Below are positions 37,048 to 49,100 of a DNA stretch of 64,000 nucleotides, piece after piece (positions within the stretch are counted from its first letter, which is position 1; the number at the start of each line of letters is the position of its first letter). Below the pieces are notes generated by a model that was given only the letters and a program-made list of their open reading frames with translations, did no database searches and had not been told where the DNA came from. The stretch is taken from positions 62,001 through 126,000 of the forward strand of contig VWPU01001264.1 in the NCBI GenBank assembly GCA_013398955.1, written 5' to 3'. Position numbers and translations under genes: made by a program. Source of the DNA: Callaeas wilsoni. Lineage: Eukaryota > Chordata > Aves > Passeriformes > Callaeidae.

Positions 37048-37089
37048 GGGGTTTTTTTTGTGTGATTGGGGGGTGAGGGGGAAGGGGGG
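37048..37089 (+). other. G-rich tract, possible G-quadruplex
   Basis: G runs of 4 (37048-37051), 6 (37068-37073), 5 (37077-37081, read across 'ggggg') and 6 (37084-37089), the first separated by a T-rich 16-base loop. The last three runs are tightly spaced. Four runs are enough for a quadruplex with one long loop. Confidence 0.5.
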
Positions 37090-37187
37090 AAAACTGCTTC
37101 TTAATTTTCACCAGATGTTAGCTATGAGACATGGAACAGTAGAGGGAGAAGCACAATAATTTTGTCTCAAATTGAACTTTCTTGAGG

Positions 37188-37202
37188 TTTTTTTTTTTTT
37201 TT
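37188..37202 (+). repeat. Poly-T tract (15 T)
   Basis: Fifteen T followed directly by AAAAA. Simple homopolymer. Confidence 0.9.
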
Positions 37203-37233
37203 AAAAAGGAATAGACCAACCTCTCATCATTTG

Positions 37234-37303
37234 CAAATGTGGAACCCCATTGATTTCCTAAGGTCGTACAATTGCAACTGAGCACAGAATTTAGTCTAAT
37301 GCA
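37234..37303. repeat. Ancient palindromic amniote repeat, half copy
   Basis: The segment 'gaaccccattgatttcc' then 'caattgcaactgagcacag' and 'aatttagtctaatgc' fits the centre and right arm of the old repeat of the form CCATTGATTTCAATGGGGTTACAC…AACTGAGAGCAGAATTTGGCC. Same type as at 21446-21492 but the opposite arm. Confidence 0.6.
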
Positions 37304-37309
37304 CTCTTT

Positions 37310-40300
37310 ACAAGTATTTAATCCTCTCTATTGTGTGATTATAAAATCTTAGCAGCTGCCCAACCAGCGATGCAGTGATTTTCACTTAATAGCAGTTACA
37401 GATACAAACTATTTTCAAATACACAGTTCCAAGTTGCCGAGTGGCTCCTCAAGCACAGTGTACACTGAGTTCAGGGAGTTTGTTCTGAGAACAGACACCC
37501 ACCCCAAGTAGGTAAGTCGTAGAGATTAGACTCCTTCATTCAAGCAAAATACTGTTTAGTATTTCTTAAAAGACCTAAAATTTAAGTGTGACATTTGTTT
37601 TCTTAAGAACGTTGAGATTAATTGCTATACGCAGATTTTTATCTTTAAAGAAACAAGGCTTTCTTTTCCTTAGCACATCAGAACATCAAGATTTTCAATA
37701 GAACTTTTGTTGTAGCTAGCAAATTCTCATAAAGCAAACAAATGTGCACTTGAAAGTGGAGGGGAAATCAGAATATGAATTGTATTTGTGCATATATTTC
37801 TCTGCCTAGTTTTCTGCTCTGCGGTGTAAAATATTTTTCAGCTTTCCTCTGTTGTAATACATGCTTTAATATTTCAGTGCTGATCCTGACTGCTAAAAGT
37901 TAATTACCGTTTACTGCTGACTGAAGTGGAAGCAGAATTTGAGTTTTATGCAGGAACTAAAGAATAGAGATTCATTTATTTGCTGTATTTCATATAGCAA
38001 AAGAATAAATGCCATTTCTTTGCCCTTGTAAGAAATGAATTATCATCTTAGAAAAATGTTCAAGCTTTCCCTACAAAATCAGCAAGATCTACTGTATAAA
38101 ATGTACGCATATACTTAAAGAACCAGACAAGAAAATTGGCTGAAAGCCTTTTTAATTTTGTGTTTTACTTCAGGATCAGATTCCTACCAAGACAATTGGA
38201 ACAAAACCAGTGATAGCCAGGGTAGTTTTAATTATTCCCCACCTCTTTTTCTTTTCCCCTGCTCTGTATCCTTTGTAAAAATAGTAATCCAATGAGTAAA
38301 ATTTAGCAGTAAGCATGAAACTGCCTATTAGATTCTATGGATCTTCAGAGTAATCTGCTGGAGTTTGAAGGAAAACATAAAAGTTTCATTCTGACTGATT
38401 TCACATCCCTATTAATTCCATAGGCCTTTTCTCCATTAGTGAAAAGAACTTAAAACTATGGAGGAATGTTACTGTTCTGGATACAGGCCAGTTCCAGTGT
38501 GTTCAATGCAAGAATTATAACAGGTAAATAGGTAATATAAGAACGCTGTATTTTGTTCAGAACTTAAAATTTTTTTCAAAGATGTGTGATTTTGAGTTTT
38601 GCAAATACCTAAGCAATTGGACTGTATGGGTTGAAATACTTTTGGCTTGGAAAGGTGTTTAAAAATACCTTTTAGCAATTGAATTTAAAATTTACATGAA
38701 CTCATAGTAGTACTCTAGAATTTTTTCAGTTGTAGATGAGCAATGATATCATGAGATTAGGCTGCACACTGAAACTCAGCTGAAATTTTAAAAATTCCCG
38801 AGCAGGCCACAGAATAGACATACTGAGACATTTGTTGAACTTCTTGAAGTCCAGGGAAATTCATCATGAGCTCCTGGCTAATCTAAGAACAAAGGAACCA
38901 CCTATGTTAGGTAAATAAATAATTAATTTTTGATTCTTCACTCAACTGTACTAATTACTGTGACCCAGCTCTTAAACAGTCAGGGATCCCAGTGAAAGAC
39001 ATTGTGGTTTTCAAGCATTTATTCAAATGAAAACTCAGTATTTAGATCACAGAAAACATGTGGGTCAGAGTAAGAGAAACAACCTGTTGACTGAGTCTTG
39101 AGGCACCGACGTTTCTGTTTCAAGGCCATAAGGACAGAACTATTCCGAGCAGAGATGGGCTGGGGTAGCATCAAGTGTGTATTCCCTGGCTCTGTGACTT
39201 CATGGACACTGAGAGCTGCTGCAGAGCAGAAGTGATTTAATGGGAAAGTTCTTTATGCCTGCCAGGACCTGCAAGCTCTTCCCTCCTTCCCTGGCTGGCA
39301 TAGCAGCAATAAGGCATAGCTGACTCAGAGTGAGCCCTTCTGGGCTCCAGATGCTGGAGAGGTTCATGGATGACCTTACCCAGCTACAAAAAGGTGACTT
39401 TTATCTCAAATATCACAGTCACAAGAATATCTCCAAGAGAGCTGATCAGTTTTCTGAGATGTTCTTCTGCAAACACAACTCCATTTCTCATAGTGTTTTG
39501 ATCTTCTTGTCCCTAGTACCATATTATGAAGATTGTTGTATTGCCAGCTCCAAGGCTAGTTTTATTTTATTTATTCTGTTATGTTATTTTTAATTTATTT
39601 TAACTTAAAAAAAAAATAGTACGGGTACTCTGAAGAACAAGTGATGCCTCTGTCTACTGCAATAGGAGCAGAGTTACTTAAGTAATCATTATTATTTATG
39701 CCCTTGAACTCAGCTGGAGCTTGACTGGTAGCTGAGGACCCCGATACCACTGGGGCAGCCATTGCCCAGAGGAGGCACAACCAGATACAGCCCCTGTTGC
39801 CAAAGAGAATAGGCAAACCAGATAAAAGAGTGGGGTTTAACCCTTTTTTACATATAAGAATTGAGGCACTTGGATATTGGGTTACTTATTCAGGTCTATG
39901 GTATGAAATAAGTTTTGACCTCCTCTATTCCTGTATGTGCCTTAACCACAAATTATCCCTCAGGCAAACTTACCTGTCACTTTGGTAGTTAAATTAGATT
40001 TTCTCCTGTGGTAACTTCTACAAGTTTAAACTTGTTCTGAGAATGTTTCAGAAAGGACAAGTTGTTGCAGATCCGTACCTAAAGGAGGGGGTACACAGGA
40101 CCACCAGCTCCTCAAGTATTTTAGTTCAAGAAAGCATGATTGTTTCTCTTATTTAGACCAATGTGACTTCTTATAGAAGCAAATTCTGTATTCTACAAAT
40201 TGTTTATGTTAAGAAAATGCTTTGGTTTGAATAGAGTTTAAATTCAAAATAGAATTTTACTTCAATTCCTTTCAAATGTGGAACCAAATCCTGGCTGCCG

Positions 40301-40385
40301 TAGTTGGCTTGTAAACAGTGCAGTTTCAGCAAGCAAGAATTATTGCTCATGTCTAATGAAAAACACTCCTTGTACTTAGGTAAAT
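37310..40385. other. Non-coding AT-rich stretch, no gene recognised
   Basis: No open frame above about 90 codons and no repeat family recognised. Strongly AT-rich around 37560-38760 and 39560-39620 (a run of 10 A near 39607). A possible weak copy of the old repeat arm ('ccaaatcctggctgcc', near 40284) is too short to call. Confidence 0.6.
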
Positions 40386-40389
40386 AAGA

Positions 40390-40430
40390 AGGAATATCCC
40401 CGTTTTGTAGGAGGAAACAGAGATACGTTT
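40390..40430 (-). repeat. MIR-like SINE 3' fragment
   Basis: Minus-strand reading gives 'gtatctctgtttcctcctac' and 'aaaacggggatattcc', collinear with 'gcctcagtttcctcatctgtaaaatggggataat' of MIR. The match is short but specific in order and spacing. Confidence 0.5.
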
Positions 40431-40679
40431 TTATAGTGCTGCACCCAAGATTCTGCATGTTCAGAGGGCCAAGCTTCTTTTAAAGTGAGTTAAAAGACAG
40501 TTCTGTACTGAGACCAGCAGCCTGTGCCACTGTTTATATGGCAAAAAATCCCAAACCCCCTAAAACTCAGCAATGTACAACAAGTAGGTTTTTTGTCTTA
40601 TTTTGCCTGGCTTGCTGTGTTGCCAGGTGCTAATCCTGCAACCTACCTCAAGTCTCATAGTCCTTTTCCTATTTTTCAT

Positions 40680-40925
40680 TGCAGGATAACAAGTATCTTG
40701 ACTGTAATCTATTAATTGGATTGAATAAACTTGTTTCCCTAGCAGTGAGAGCATATTGTTTGCACACAGTGTCATCCCAGGCCCTCCAGCTATCGAAAGA
40801 TTGCCAGATATGTTTATTAAACCCCCTGAGCTTGGAAAGAACACAGAAAACTGTCATCTAGAGCAATACAAAAGTGCCTATCTCAGCTGGGGATCTGGCT
40901 GTTATGAATAAAGGAAGAGTTTGTG
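40680..40925. promoter_or_regulatory. Putative conserved non-coding block
   Basis: Unique AT-rich sequence with 'gtaatctattaattggatt' (near 40703), which contains a TAATTG core between two GGATTA/TAATCT-like half-sites of the OTX/PITX type, then 'tgagagcatattgtttgcac' and 'ctatcgaaagattgcc'. No repeat recognised. Texture-based call only. Confidence 0.28.
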
Positions 40926-40929
40926 GTAG

Positions 40930-41985
40930 AGTTTTGAGATGTAAAGAGAAAAGGCTTCCCTATGGTGCAAATGTGTTGGAACCCTCAGGCGAGAAAAAAA
41001 AATTGAATTGTTGCTGGCAGTACAATGTAATTATTGAGTTAGGCTGCAGCAAGGCCTGCGAGCTCCTGAGGTAAAGGCTTGGTGACTTTGTTTTTTCTTT
41101 TCTCTTCCCCCAACTCAGGACAATGAAAAATTTGGAATTCCAACTTTTTAAAATTCTCCTTCTTACTTGCAATTGGACCACAAATGTCTACCAAATCTCC
41201 AATGATTTTGTGGGATGATAGATTTCAAAGTTCTCATTTTGAATCTGCTTCCTTTCCTGTTTTGTTTTGAGTGCAATGCAAACTAGCCAATAATGAAAAG
41301 ATGTAAGGAATAGTAAAACCTCTAAACTATGCATTACTGCAGCTGGACTCTCAGCTGTGCTGTGTCCTGGCTTTACTGAGTTGACATCAGAATTTAACCT
41401 ACATGCAACAGAACCAGAGCTGAATCTAGATTAAATTGTCTCTATGAAGAAGGTTTATTTCTATTAACATGAAATCTCACACAACTGAAGCGTATTAGAT
41501 TAAAATACATCTACATCAGCAACTGCTAAACTTTTTAAAAATTGTCATCCCACTTAGAGGCTGGTAATTTACTGCAAACTAACAATAGAAACTCAAATAA
41601 TGTTATTAAAAAGGGAGAATACTTAATTTCTGTTGGTCTGATGACTCCTCTTGAAGTTATGATGTGTCTTTGGGAGCTGTTGATACTTCAAGGGATTGGA
41701 GGTGTGCCTTATACTTCTTTTCCCCAGTCCTCTCCATTAATCATTAGAAAGTCCTTGCTGGCCATCTTGGAAAAGAGACTTCTGTTTCATATCAATTACA
41801 CTTATAACTTTTGTTCTTCACATGTGCTATGGTCTTATTTTAGTGGTAAAATAATTTTATTGAATGTTATATTTATTGATATTAAGTCTTGTAGTTGCTG
41901 ATTTTGGAAGCCTGAGGTGCATAGATTAGACACTCTTAATATTTTATGGTGAGAAGACATGGAAAATGTGTTACAGAGTAAATAA
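40930..41985. other. Non-coding stretch, no gene recognised
   Basis: The largest frame is 119 codons (41542-41901, plus) in AT-rich DNA, with no recognised domain. Confidence 0.55.
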
Positions 41986-42025
41986 CAAGTGGTGAGGTAG
42001 AACTCAAACAAGGGCTGGTACTTAC

Positions 42026-42108
42026 CTCTGGTTCCTGTAAATTGCCCAAGGCAAGGAGAATCTTTCCGTTGACTTTGAGCTGTGGATGGGGTCCCACGTG
42101 TCTATATC
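42026..42108 (-). repeat. Probable ancient palindromic repeat, with a strong splice-donor-like site at its edge
   Basis: Minus-strand reading begins 'gggaccccatccacagc', continues 'aaagtcaacggaaagattc', 'tccttgccttgggcaattt' and ends 'aggaaccag'. This fits, with changes, an old repeat of the form GACCCAATCCACAGCCCATTGAAGTCAATGGAAAGACTCCCATTGACTTCAATGGG…GGATCAGGCC. At its minus-strand end lies CAGAG|GTAAGT (42020-42030), a near-ideal 5' splice site. I found no matching acceptor upstream. Confidence 0.5.
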
Positions 42109-42114
42109 CAAAAT

Positions 42115-44225
42115 ATGTTGTTGTCATTGATTATTTATGTTGCTGTCAGACCCCAAGGCTCCAGTCCAGGTCTCTGGATCCTGTTGTGCTGCATCATTGT
42201 CGGAGCACACAGCTAACGCTGCTCCTGAAGCTCTTTCAACCAAAGCGGAATGGCTGTTTCATGGAACAGTCCTTTTCTAGACAGAGTGATTTGATTCACA
42301 TAATGACATGTGACAGTGGCCTGCCTGTGTGTTTGGCTACCCTGCTTCTATGCTACAATCCCCACTGCCATTGTCAGGAAGCCAAAACTAGATATAGTTG
42401 GGTTTTTTCATTCCTGAAACTTAAGGAAGTAGTTTATGGTTACAGGCATGTACCCCCTTACGTTCTGTTGTAGTGGATTTTGGTTTTCTTGGCTTTTCCA
42501 AGGGCAATGCAATGCGTGTGAAATTGCTGTTGTGTTTGCCCTTATCCATGAGGTTTTCATAAAATATTTATACTTATCTGTTATCCAAGAAGTATTAAAA
42601 TGTACCTGTGGTCTGTTCTCTTTCTCGTATCCTTTAGCAGAGGTGGGCTTATTTCTCAGCTCACTAATTGAGAGCTCAGACCGCTGAGATTTTAAGATTC
42701 AGATTTTCACTGCTAACCTTGTAGATAAAAGGAGAGAAGAGATTCTGAGGGTTTGGTTTGATTATGGACTGAGGACCACAGCTTTAGTCATGTGTGGTCA
42801 TGCAGAACTCTGAGCTTACACTGACTTGGGCAGAGCCAGAAGTTACAGTCACAAGATCTTGCATGAAGAGAGTATACCCATCACATCACTCACTGTGAAC
42901 TCCTTAGGCAGGAGGAAAACTGCTAAGCTTTTGTATGCAGCGTTCCTCACCTTTGGTTTGTTTGTGGTGTTTCCTGAACACGGGTTCTGGGGCAGCCACG
43001 TGTCTGACTACCAGGAGGCGCAGAACAGGGATAAGTCTCCACTGCAGCAGGAAATTAACTGTGTGATGGCTTTGTTTGGTAGACAGGAGCTGTGAAGATG
43101 TGTTGTTACTCAGAAGTGATGAAGTCCACCTGTTTGCAACCTGACCTGTGCCTCTCATTCATTTTTGCCAAATTCATGTGTTTATCCACAACGTCTCACG
43201 AGATTCTTTGCTGATTTTGAAGCCTAATGGAAAGGATTAAGTGGATGATTTTCTTCAGTGTTGACTCACAAGGGACATAGTTGTTTGGTTTCAGCAGAAC
43301 CTCAGAAAAGTCCCCATTAGCCCACCAGTCATCACCACCCAGATTTAACCTCACCTTCCTCAAAGCCCTCACAGTGCCTCTTGTAAAATAAAGCTGGATT
43401 CTGCAGGTTTAATGTAAACCACATAGACTTTCTCCTGAGCCCACGAACAGATGGGAACATGCAGGCCCTTATTATGCTTTTCAAGTGATACCACTAGGAA
43501 TGTGTTACCTTGGAGCTAAAGCTGTTTTGTTCCATTTGTGATCTGCTTACTGGAGTTTCCCCAGTCTGGAAAATCCCACCAGCTTCCTTCTTTTCTGCTA
43601 GTAACTACCTGCATTGCTGTAATTAACATGACACAGTCTGTAACTATTTCTCTGTGCTCTGCACCGATGAAGGGGATACTCAGCTAGGAGATCCAGATGT
43701 TTCTCAGCTGGACTGCTGGCCTGATACTGAAGGCTAAAGAAATGCCCACAACTGTGTGCATCATTGGTTTGTTTTCCCCCGTGCCCTCTGTGAGCTGTGC
43801 TTACGAAACATCATCTCTGCAGTACAAGACACGTTTTCTCTTAGTACTTGCTCACTCACCTCCTTTCACAGTTTACTTCAGATATGTGATTCAGGCTTTG
43901 TCATTTAATAAATGTGCTCTAAAATAAGTAGTGGTTAAAACCAAGCAGTAGATTACTAAAGGTGCTTTAATGATGTTTGCACAGTAGTATGAGCTCTGAA
44001 AATACTAGGAGACACCTTTCTCTAGGAAAGATAGTAGTCCTTGTGGTTCTTGACGAATATCTGAGAAGCATTTTTTTTTCCCTCCCAGAGAATTGAGGAG
44101 AAATTCCATAGCACCATCTGTAGCTCAGGGTTTTGCCTGCAAATTTAGATGCGTATTACAGCATAAAGCAAGTTTCAGTTTAAATAGATGTCATCCTGAA
44201 CATTTCAAATGATCTTTATATATAT
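42115..44225. other. Non-coding stretch, no gene recognised
   Basis: The plus frame 42042-42473 (143 codons) starts inside the repeat at 42026-42108 and has many Cys and His but no zinc-finger spacing. Nothing else recognised. Confidence 0.55.
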
Positions 44226-44230
44226 AGAAG

Positions 44231-44365
44231 CTTCAACAAGGGTTTAGACAATGCTCTCAGGCACATGGTGTGACTCTTGAGGTTGTCCTGTGCAGGGCCA
44301 GGAGTTGGACTCAATAATCCTGATGGGTTGCTACCAGCTCAGCATGTTCCATTATTCTGTGACAG
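44231..44365 (+). repeat. CR1-type LINE 3' end (severely 5'-truncated)
   Basis: The segments 'caggcacatggtgtgactct', 'ttgtcctgtgcagggccagg', 'agttggactcaataatcctg' and the terminal 'attattctgtgac' follow the 3' end of avian CR1 retrotransposons, which finish in short ATTCTATGR-type repeats. Only about 135 bases of the element remain and no reverse transcriptase is encoded. Substitutions (for example 'gctaccagctcagcatg' in place of 'ccttccaactcaggata') point to an old copy. Best-supported repeat in the window. Confidence 0.92.
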
Positions 44366-44509
44366 GTGTGTGTATAAATTTTACTCAGCTGAAGTGGTGG
44401 CACAACTCCCAGAGGTTTCAGTGTGTCAGAGCCTTTCCTGGTGTCCCTCTTTCACAGGGGATTTTGAGATTTCAGTTGGGCTTTTGATGATGAACTGCCC
44501 AGTTTAAAA

Positions 44510-45365
44510 CTCCTGATGAAGGAAGTCTGTAGGAAAAACATTTTTCAATTAAAACTTTTTTCTTTAATGTTCAAAAATAAACAAAACAGATAAAATGCTT
44601 TATTTTGAAAATACAAATATAGGAAGTTTTCACACTGTCAAAAAAAAAGGAAAAATCTGTAACAATAATGAAATTGCTATGAAATGGATCCAATTTTTTA
44701 GGTGTTCTTGTAGAGGGAAGATGTAGGACTGTCAAAATATTTGTTACCATCTCTAGATTTAATTCCAGAAATTACATTACTTTTGCTTCAGAGTTTTTCC
44801 ATTTTACTTTCAGATCTTGGAAGATGAAAAATACCACAATAAGTCTTCATTAATGCAAAGATACCTGCATAATACCTGAAAAATATTCAAATATTTTAGG
44901 TCACAGAAAGCAAAATGATTGCTTACTGTTCTTTAAAATACTTAGCTTTCCTTCCAGGAATTCTTACAGCATTTTAGGGATTTTGCTCTTTCTGTTATGA
45001 CTTGCTTATCTTGCTGGGGGAGGAAGTATAAACCAAATGAGTTGGATGACTTTATAGTAAAGTAATTTTTTCATAGGTCTTTTACCCAGAATGACAGACT
45101 GTGTTCCCTATTACCCCTTCACACAGTATTCAGTTGTTATGATATTGTATATATGCATTAACAAATAAAGGAATGCATCCACAACAATTATGTTCCTCTT
45201 CTGCTTGATTTAGTTGTCAGCATGCATTCACGACTCTGTAAAGTATCTCCTTCACAGCCTTGTCAGACATACTTTTTTCTCCCCAGAATGTCAACTTAGT
45301 ACAGCAGGCAGGCCAGGTGAGCTTGGCTCACTTTCAGGTTTTGTCTGTCTCTTTATCTGAAATTT
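44510..45365. other. Non-coding AT-rich stretch
   Basis: No open frame of note, no repeat family. A purine/A-rich tract lies at 44640-44656. Nothing else seen. Confidence 0.6.
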
Positions 45366-45369
45366 TTAA

Positions 45370-45665
45370 AGAGGGATGTCAGAAGAGGTAATTGCCATAA
45401 ATTACACACTGTCTGTTGTAAATTGTGATGAGAACATAATTGAAAATTGAGCTGAGAGGCACTTCCTGGATTCGAGCCGTGCGAGAGCCAGAGGACAGCC
45501 TTAGCAATTTGCGGTGGGCCTGCAAAGTCATTTTTCCCACCCCTCTCTCCAAAAGTGTAATTGATTCCGGTGCTGCACGATTACACTCCTGTGTCAAGGG
45601 TTGGCCTGAGGGTCCTGGAGAGGGTTATGGAGATGATTCTGTGGGGCTCACACAAATAATTGACT
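45370..45665. promoter_or_regulatory. Putative conserved non-coding (enhancer-like) element
   Basis: About 300 bases with four TAATTG/CAATTA-type homeodomain cores ('aggtaattgcc' near 45387, 'acataattgaa' near 45434, 'gtgtaattgatt' near 45555, 'aaataattgac' near 45652) and six retained CpGs in 45465-45580 ('ttcgagccgtgcgag', 'tgcggtg', 'ttccggtgctgcacgatt'). It also has an inverted repeat: AGTGTAAT (45554-45561) pairs exactly with ATTACACT (45580-45587). It is the most enhancer-like block in the window. Conservation and activity are not shown by the sequence itself. Confidence 0.42.
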
Positions 45666-45964
45666 TGTTTCATTTGAGTACTGAGTGAGGGGAATATCAG
45701 CTTTTTCCAACAGGAGAAGTGGAGCTTGACTGCTTGTGCAGAGATGTGACCGCTCAGAAAGGGACATTGTTCAAGGTTCCCAGGCATTGTGTATGTCTGT
45801 GTGGTATATTTGTGCTTTTCTCAGGCATTGCTCAGGTGGAGATAAATAGTAGGGTTGGGGGAAGGGGAAGAGTTAATTTTATTCTCTTTTCCACCCGCTT
45901 ATCCCTCCTCTTTTCCTCTTGGCTAAATAAAAGTGTGAAACACTAATGAACAAATCAACTTAAG

Positions 45965-46018
45965 TAGGTATTATTGTTCACAGCAGAGACTCACATCTAG
46001 AAGAGTTAAGTGACTGAA
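45965..46018 (-). repeat. MIR-like SINE 3' fragment
   Basis: Minus-strand reading gives 'agtcacttaactcttctag', 'atgtgagtctctgctgtgaa' and 'caataatacctactta', collinear with the MIR 3' region from 'agtcacttaacctctctgag' to 'gataataatacctacct'. The match at both ends is good and the middle is diverged. Confidence 0.6.
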
Positions 46019-46163
46019 ATGATAGATACAGAAATCCCTACCAGGAGAGGAATTAGTTAAAATTTTCTTTAGCCACTAAACCCTGCTGATGCTGGCCCAG
46101 TTCAGCATCTTTTTCTTGCGGTCCAGGGTCACCCCAGCTGGCAATAGAAGAGCTCATGGGTCT

Positions 46164-46189
46164 GAATTCCTCTGTGTCAAGAGGAATTC
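46164..46189. repeat. Perfect inverted repeat, 10-bp arms, 6-base loop
   Basis: GAATTCCTCT, then GTGTCA, then AGAGGAATTC. All ten arm bases pair. Possibly a palindromic binding site or a snap-back formed by replication error. The surrounding 46085-46230 is unique sequence with no repeat recognised. Confidence 0.95.
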
Positions 46190-46199
46190 GGTGTAGCAA

Positions 46200-49100
46200 C
46201 CTTGGCAGGGAACTGACCCACCCAGAATTCTCTAGAAAACACAACTACTTTGTTCATGACAAATCCCAGCCCAGTTCCGAGCTATGAATTTGAAAGTTTG
46301 GCCCCATTTCATGGAAGCACTTCAGTCTTGCACAAATTTAGACTTTTAAGTACATTTGCTTTCTTTTAGATCTGTTTTAATATAATATCAACGCAGAACA
46401 ACTAAATCTGTGAAAAACAAATCACCCTCCTGTGAGGGAATGTTGATTGTCATATTGCATAAAAGAACTGTGATAAAATGGTTTTACTAGAGTCTCTCAG
46501 CAGTTGGAATCATGCAAAGCTGAGGGTACTTCTTTCATACTTGTGGCCCATGTGAAAATAAATGTGTGTAGGTGTGTGCACTTAAACAGGAATATTTGCT
46601 TGTATCCAGTGGTTTTCAGCCTCTGCCTCTGAGGAGATTTAAATAAAAATTTTCATTGCTATGGGGAAGTAGCCCTCAAGCCTCTGAATCCAATTCATAT
46701 TTTGAGTACTTCTCACCCCATTGAAACATCAATAGTGCTACACCAGCCTTTTGTAGGTATAATTTTTTGATGGTATTTCCCAAGAGGGATGACCTTTTTT
46801 GTAAAAGCCTCAGGAATTCCTGGATGGGGAATAAGCAGTAGCAAAGAGACCAACCCTCTGTGCCTGGCATCCTTGGCCCCACACCCCTGGGGTAGTCTTT
46901 ACCTAACAGGCACTTAGAGAATTCCCCTGGAAGGTGACTTGGGAGAAGACTGAGGCAGAGAGGCAAGGCTCAGCATGAGGGCATACAGTTTTGGACCTGT
47001 GCATTCCTAGTCCTTTCTCTCATTTCCTGCAGAACTAGAATTTCAGGGACATGATATCTCATGAGCAATCAGGAAATTTATGTATTAGACCTTTCTGTAA
47101 ATTGTAATGAGTTGTTTTGCATATTTAGAAAGAGTGTATTTGAAATATTCCATTCCATGGCAAAGTTTAGTTTATGATAGAAAAGGGACCGCTTTACCAG
47201 GCTTCCTCCTCAAACAAAATGGGCAGCAGGACTCTGCTGGGCTAAGCTGAGCAGGTACTCTGAGACAGCAAAGATGAAGGGATTTTAGGTAGCTGTAGTT
47301 CCTGGTGATTTTCCAAGCCCTTTGTCGGCTACTGCAAGGATGCAAGAAGTGCTGCTGGTGAGTTACATTAGACTTGATAAAATGATTGCCTTGGCTGAAA
47401 AGCGCTGTTTGTAGGAGAGCTGGGGAACTGACTGGGTAAAGAAAAACAAAAACAGAAGCAATTCTAATGGGACTCTTTTTTTTTAAGTTGGAATTTTTTT
47501 TCTATTTCTGGCCTTTACACCTAACTCTAAAATGAGCAAAAAGTACTTGGTGCATACTTCCATGGCTTTATGTGGACCGTTGCAAAGGGGGCGTGGCCTT
47601 GGCCAGCAATGGGGTGAGCAGCATTCCATGCTTGTTAGACCTGATATATCAGGAATTGTTCCTCCTGTATATTTGATGGGGTTTTTTGCAGTTGTTGGGA
47701 TTTGTCATGAATTAAAATATAGTCCTCTGGGAAAAATACCAAGGCACAGGTTTGAGTCCCTGGAGAATTGTTGAGATGTCAGTGAGGCAAGTCTTTGGGT
47801 CTCTAAGGACACAATTTTCTTTTTGTTGTGGTTTTCAGACATGTCCCATAAGTACTACTGAACTGTTCGAGTTTTGCACAAATAACTGTCACAAATCTGG
47901 CACACCTTCAGTTCTCAATTGTAGACTGGAAACAGCAGGTGAATGATTGTGATACTGAGGTACAAACGGGAAAACAGCACTGTCTTATCCTCAGAACGTT
48001 AAATTCTGCGGAAGGTTTGCACTGCTGGGTAAGTGGTGACCTAATTTTGGGTCAAAGACTTAATCAAGGAGATTTTATGGGTTAAATAGTGGTCAGCATG
48101 GTATCTTTTCTGCAAAGTTTCTCTGGATTTAAGCACTGGTGGCATAAGTGACTTGTTCTATATTTTATGTCACTGCAGGTCTGGCTAGTTGTTTCATTTC
48201 ATTCGATTGGACTCATCTAGTTTAACAGACAAAGGAGGAGTTAAACTGCCGTACTGGAAAATGTGGAAATTACAGTCTTTTGTTTCAGTAAACCAACTGG
48301 TTTCCTGAACAGACAATCCCAGCCATCATGTCTTGAAAGCAATACAAAGCAGATTAGATTGTGAAGAAACCTACATGTCAAATAACCTGCAAAGAAAAAA
48401 AAAATCTTCCAAGGGCAACTAAAAAATACTCAAGAGTTTTCTTTTACTTTAAATGAGAGTCAACAAAAATGCACAAAGAAAAAATATTTAAATGTGTTTT
48501 ATTTGAATGCTTGTTCATGGATTGCAGTCATATTTGGACAAAAAAGTCTTCTAAGAAGCTGAGGTTGATGGCAAGGGATACAGGAGTTGTCTCTTTATCC
48601 ACAAAGAAAAGTACTTTTACTGATGCTGGAATGCTGAGTAAATTAATCTTTTCAATACAGAGGTTTCAACAAATAGATACAAACAGAATAGATATAAAGC
48701 TCAAAAAAGGAAAAAAAAAGTGGAACTACAAGAGGGCATGCAGTTTCCCCTAATCAATCAGTTATGAATTAAGTGATAAAACTCTTGCAAAGACAGGAAA
48801 AACATGCTACCAAAAATTCCCTGGTTTCAGGATATCATCTCTTTAGCTTATTGGGAAGAAGACTGAGATGCAATTGGATGTGTAGCCACCTTCTTGGAGA
48901 GAGAATTGCATTTTAGAGCTCGCCTTAAAGAATTTCTCTGCCAAACCCCAGTTGGAGTGCGACAATTTCTGGGACTTTATAATGTGCGGGTGATTCAAAA
49001 AGTGTGTCAGGCAGGTAAAAGCAGCAGACCTTTGTTTATGGTCCAGGTAATGGTTAATGTTCTGGGAATGTTTCATATTTGGACTATTTAGCAAGGAACG

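Noticed and set aside
42042..42473. 143-codon plus frame rich in Cys and His
   Set aside because: No regular zinc-finger spacing, and it begins inside an old repeat.
45470..45490. GGATTCGAGCC, resembling a tRNA B box
   Set aside because: No A box, acceptor stem or anticodon arm can be placed upstream; it lies in a putative enhancer-like block.
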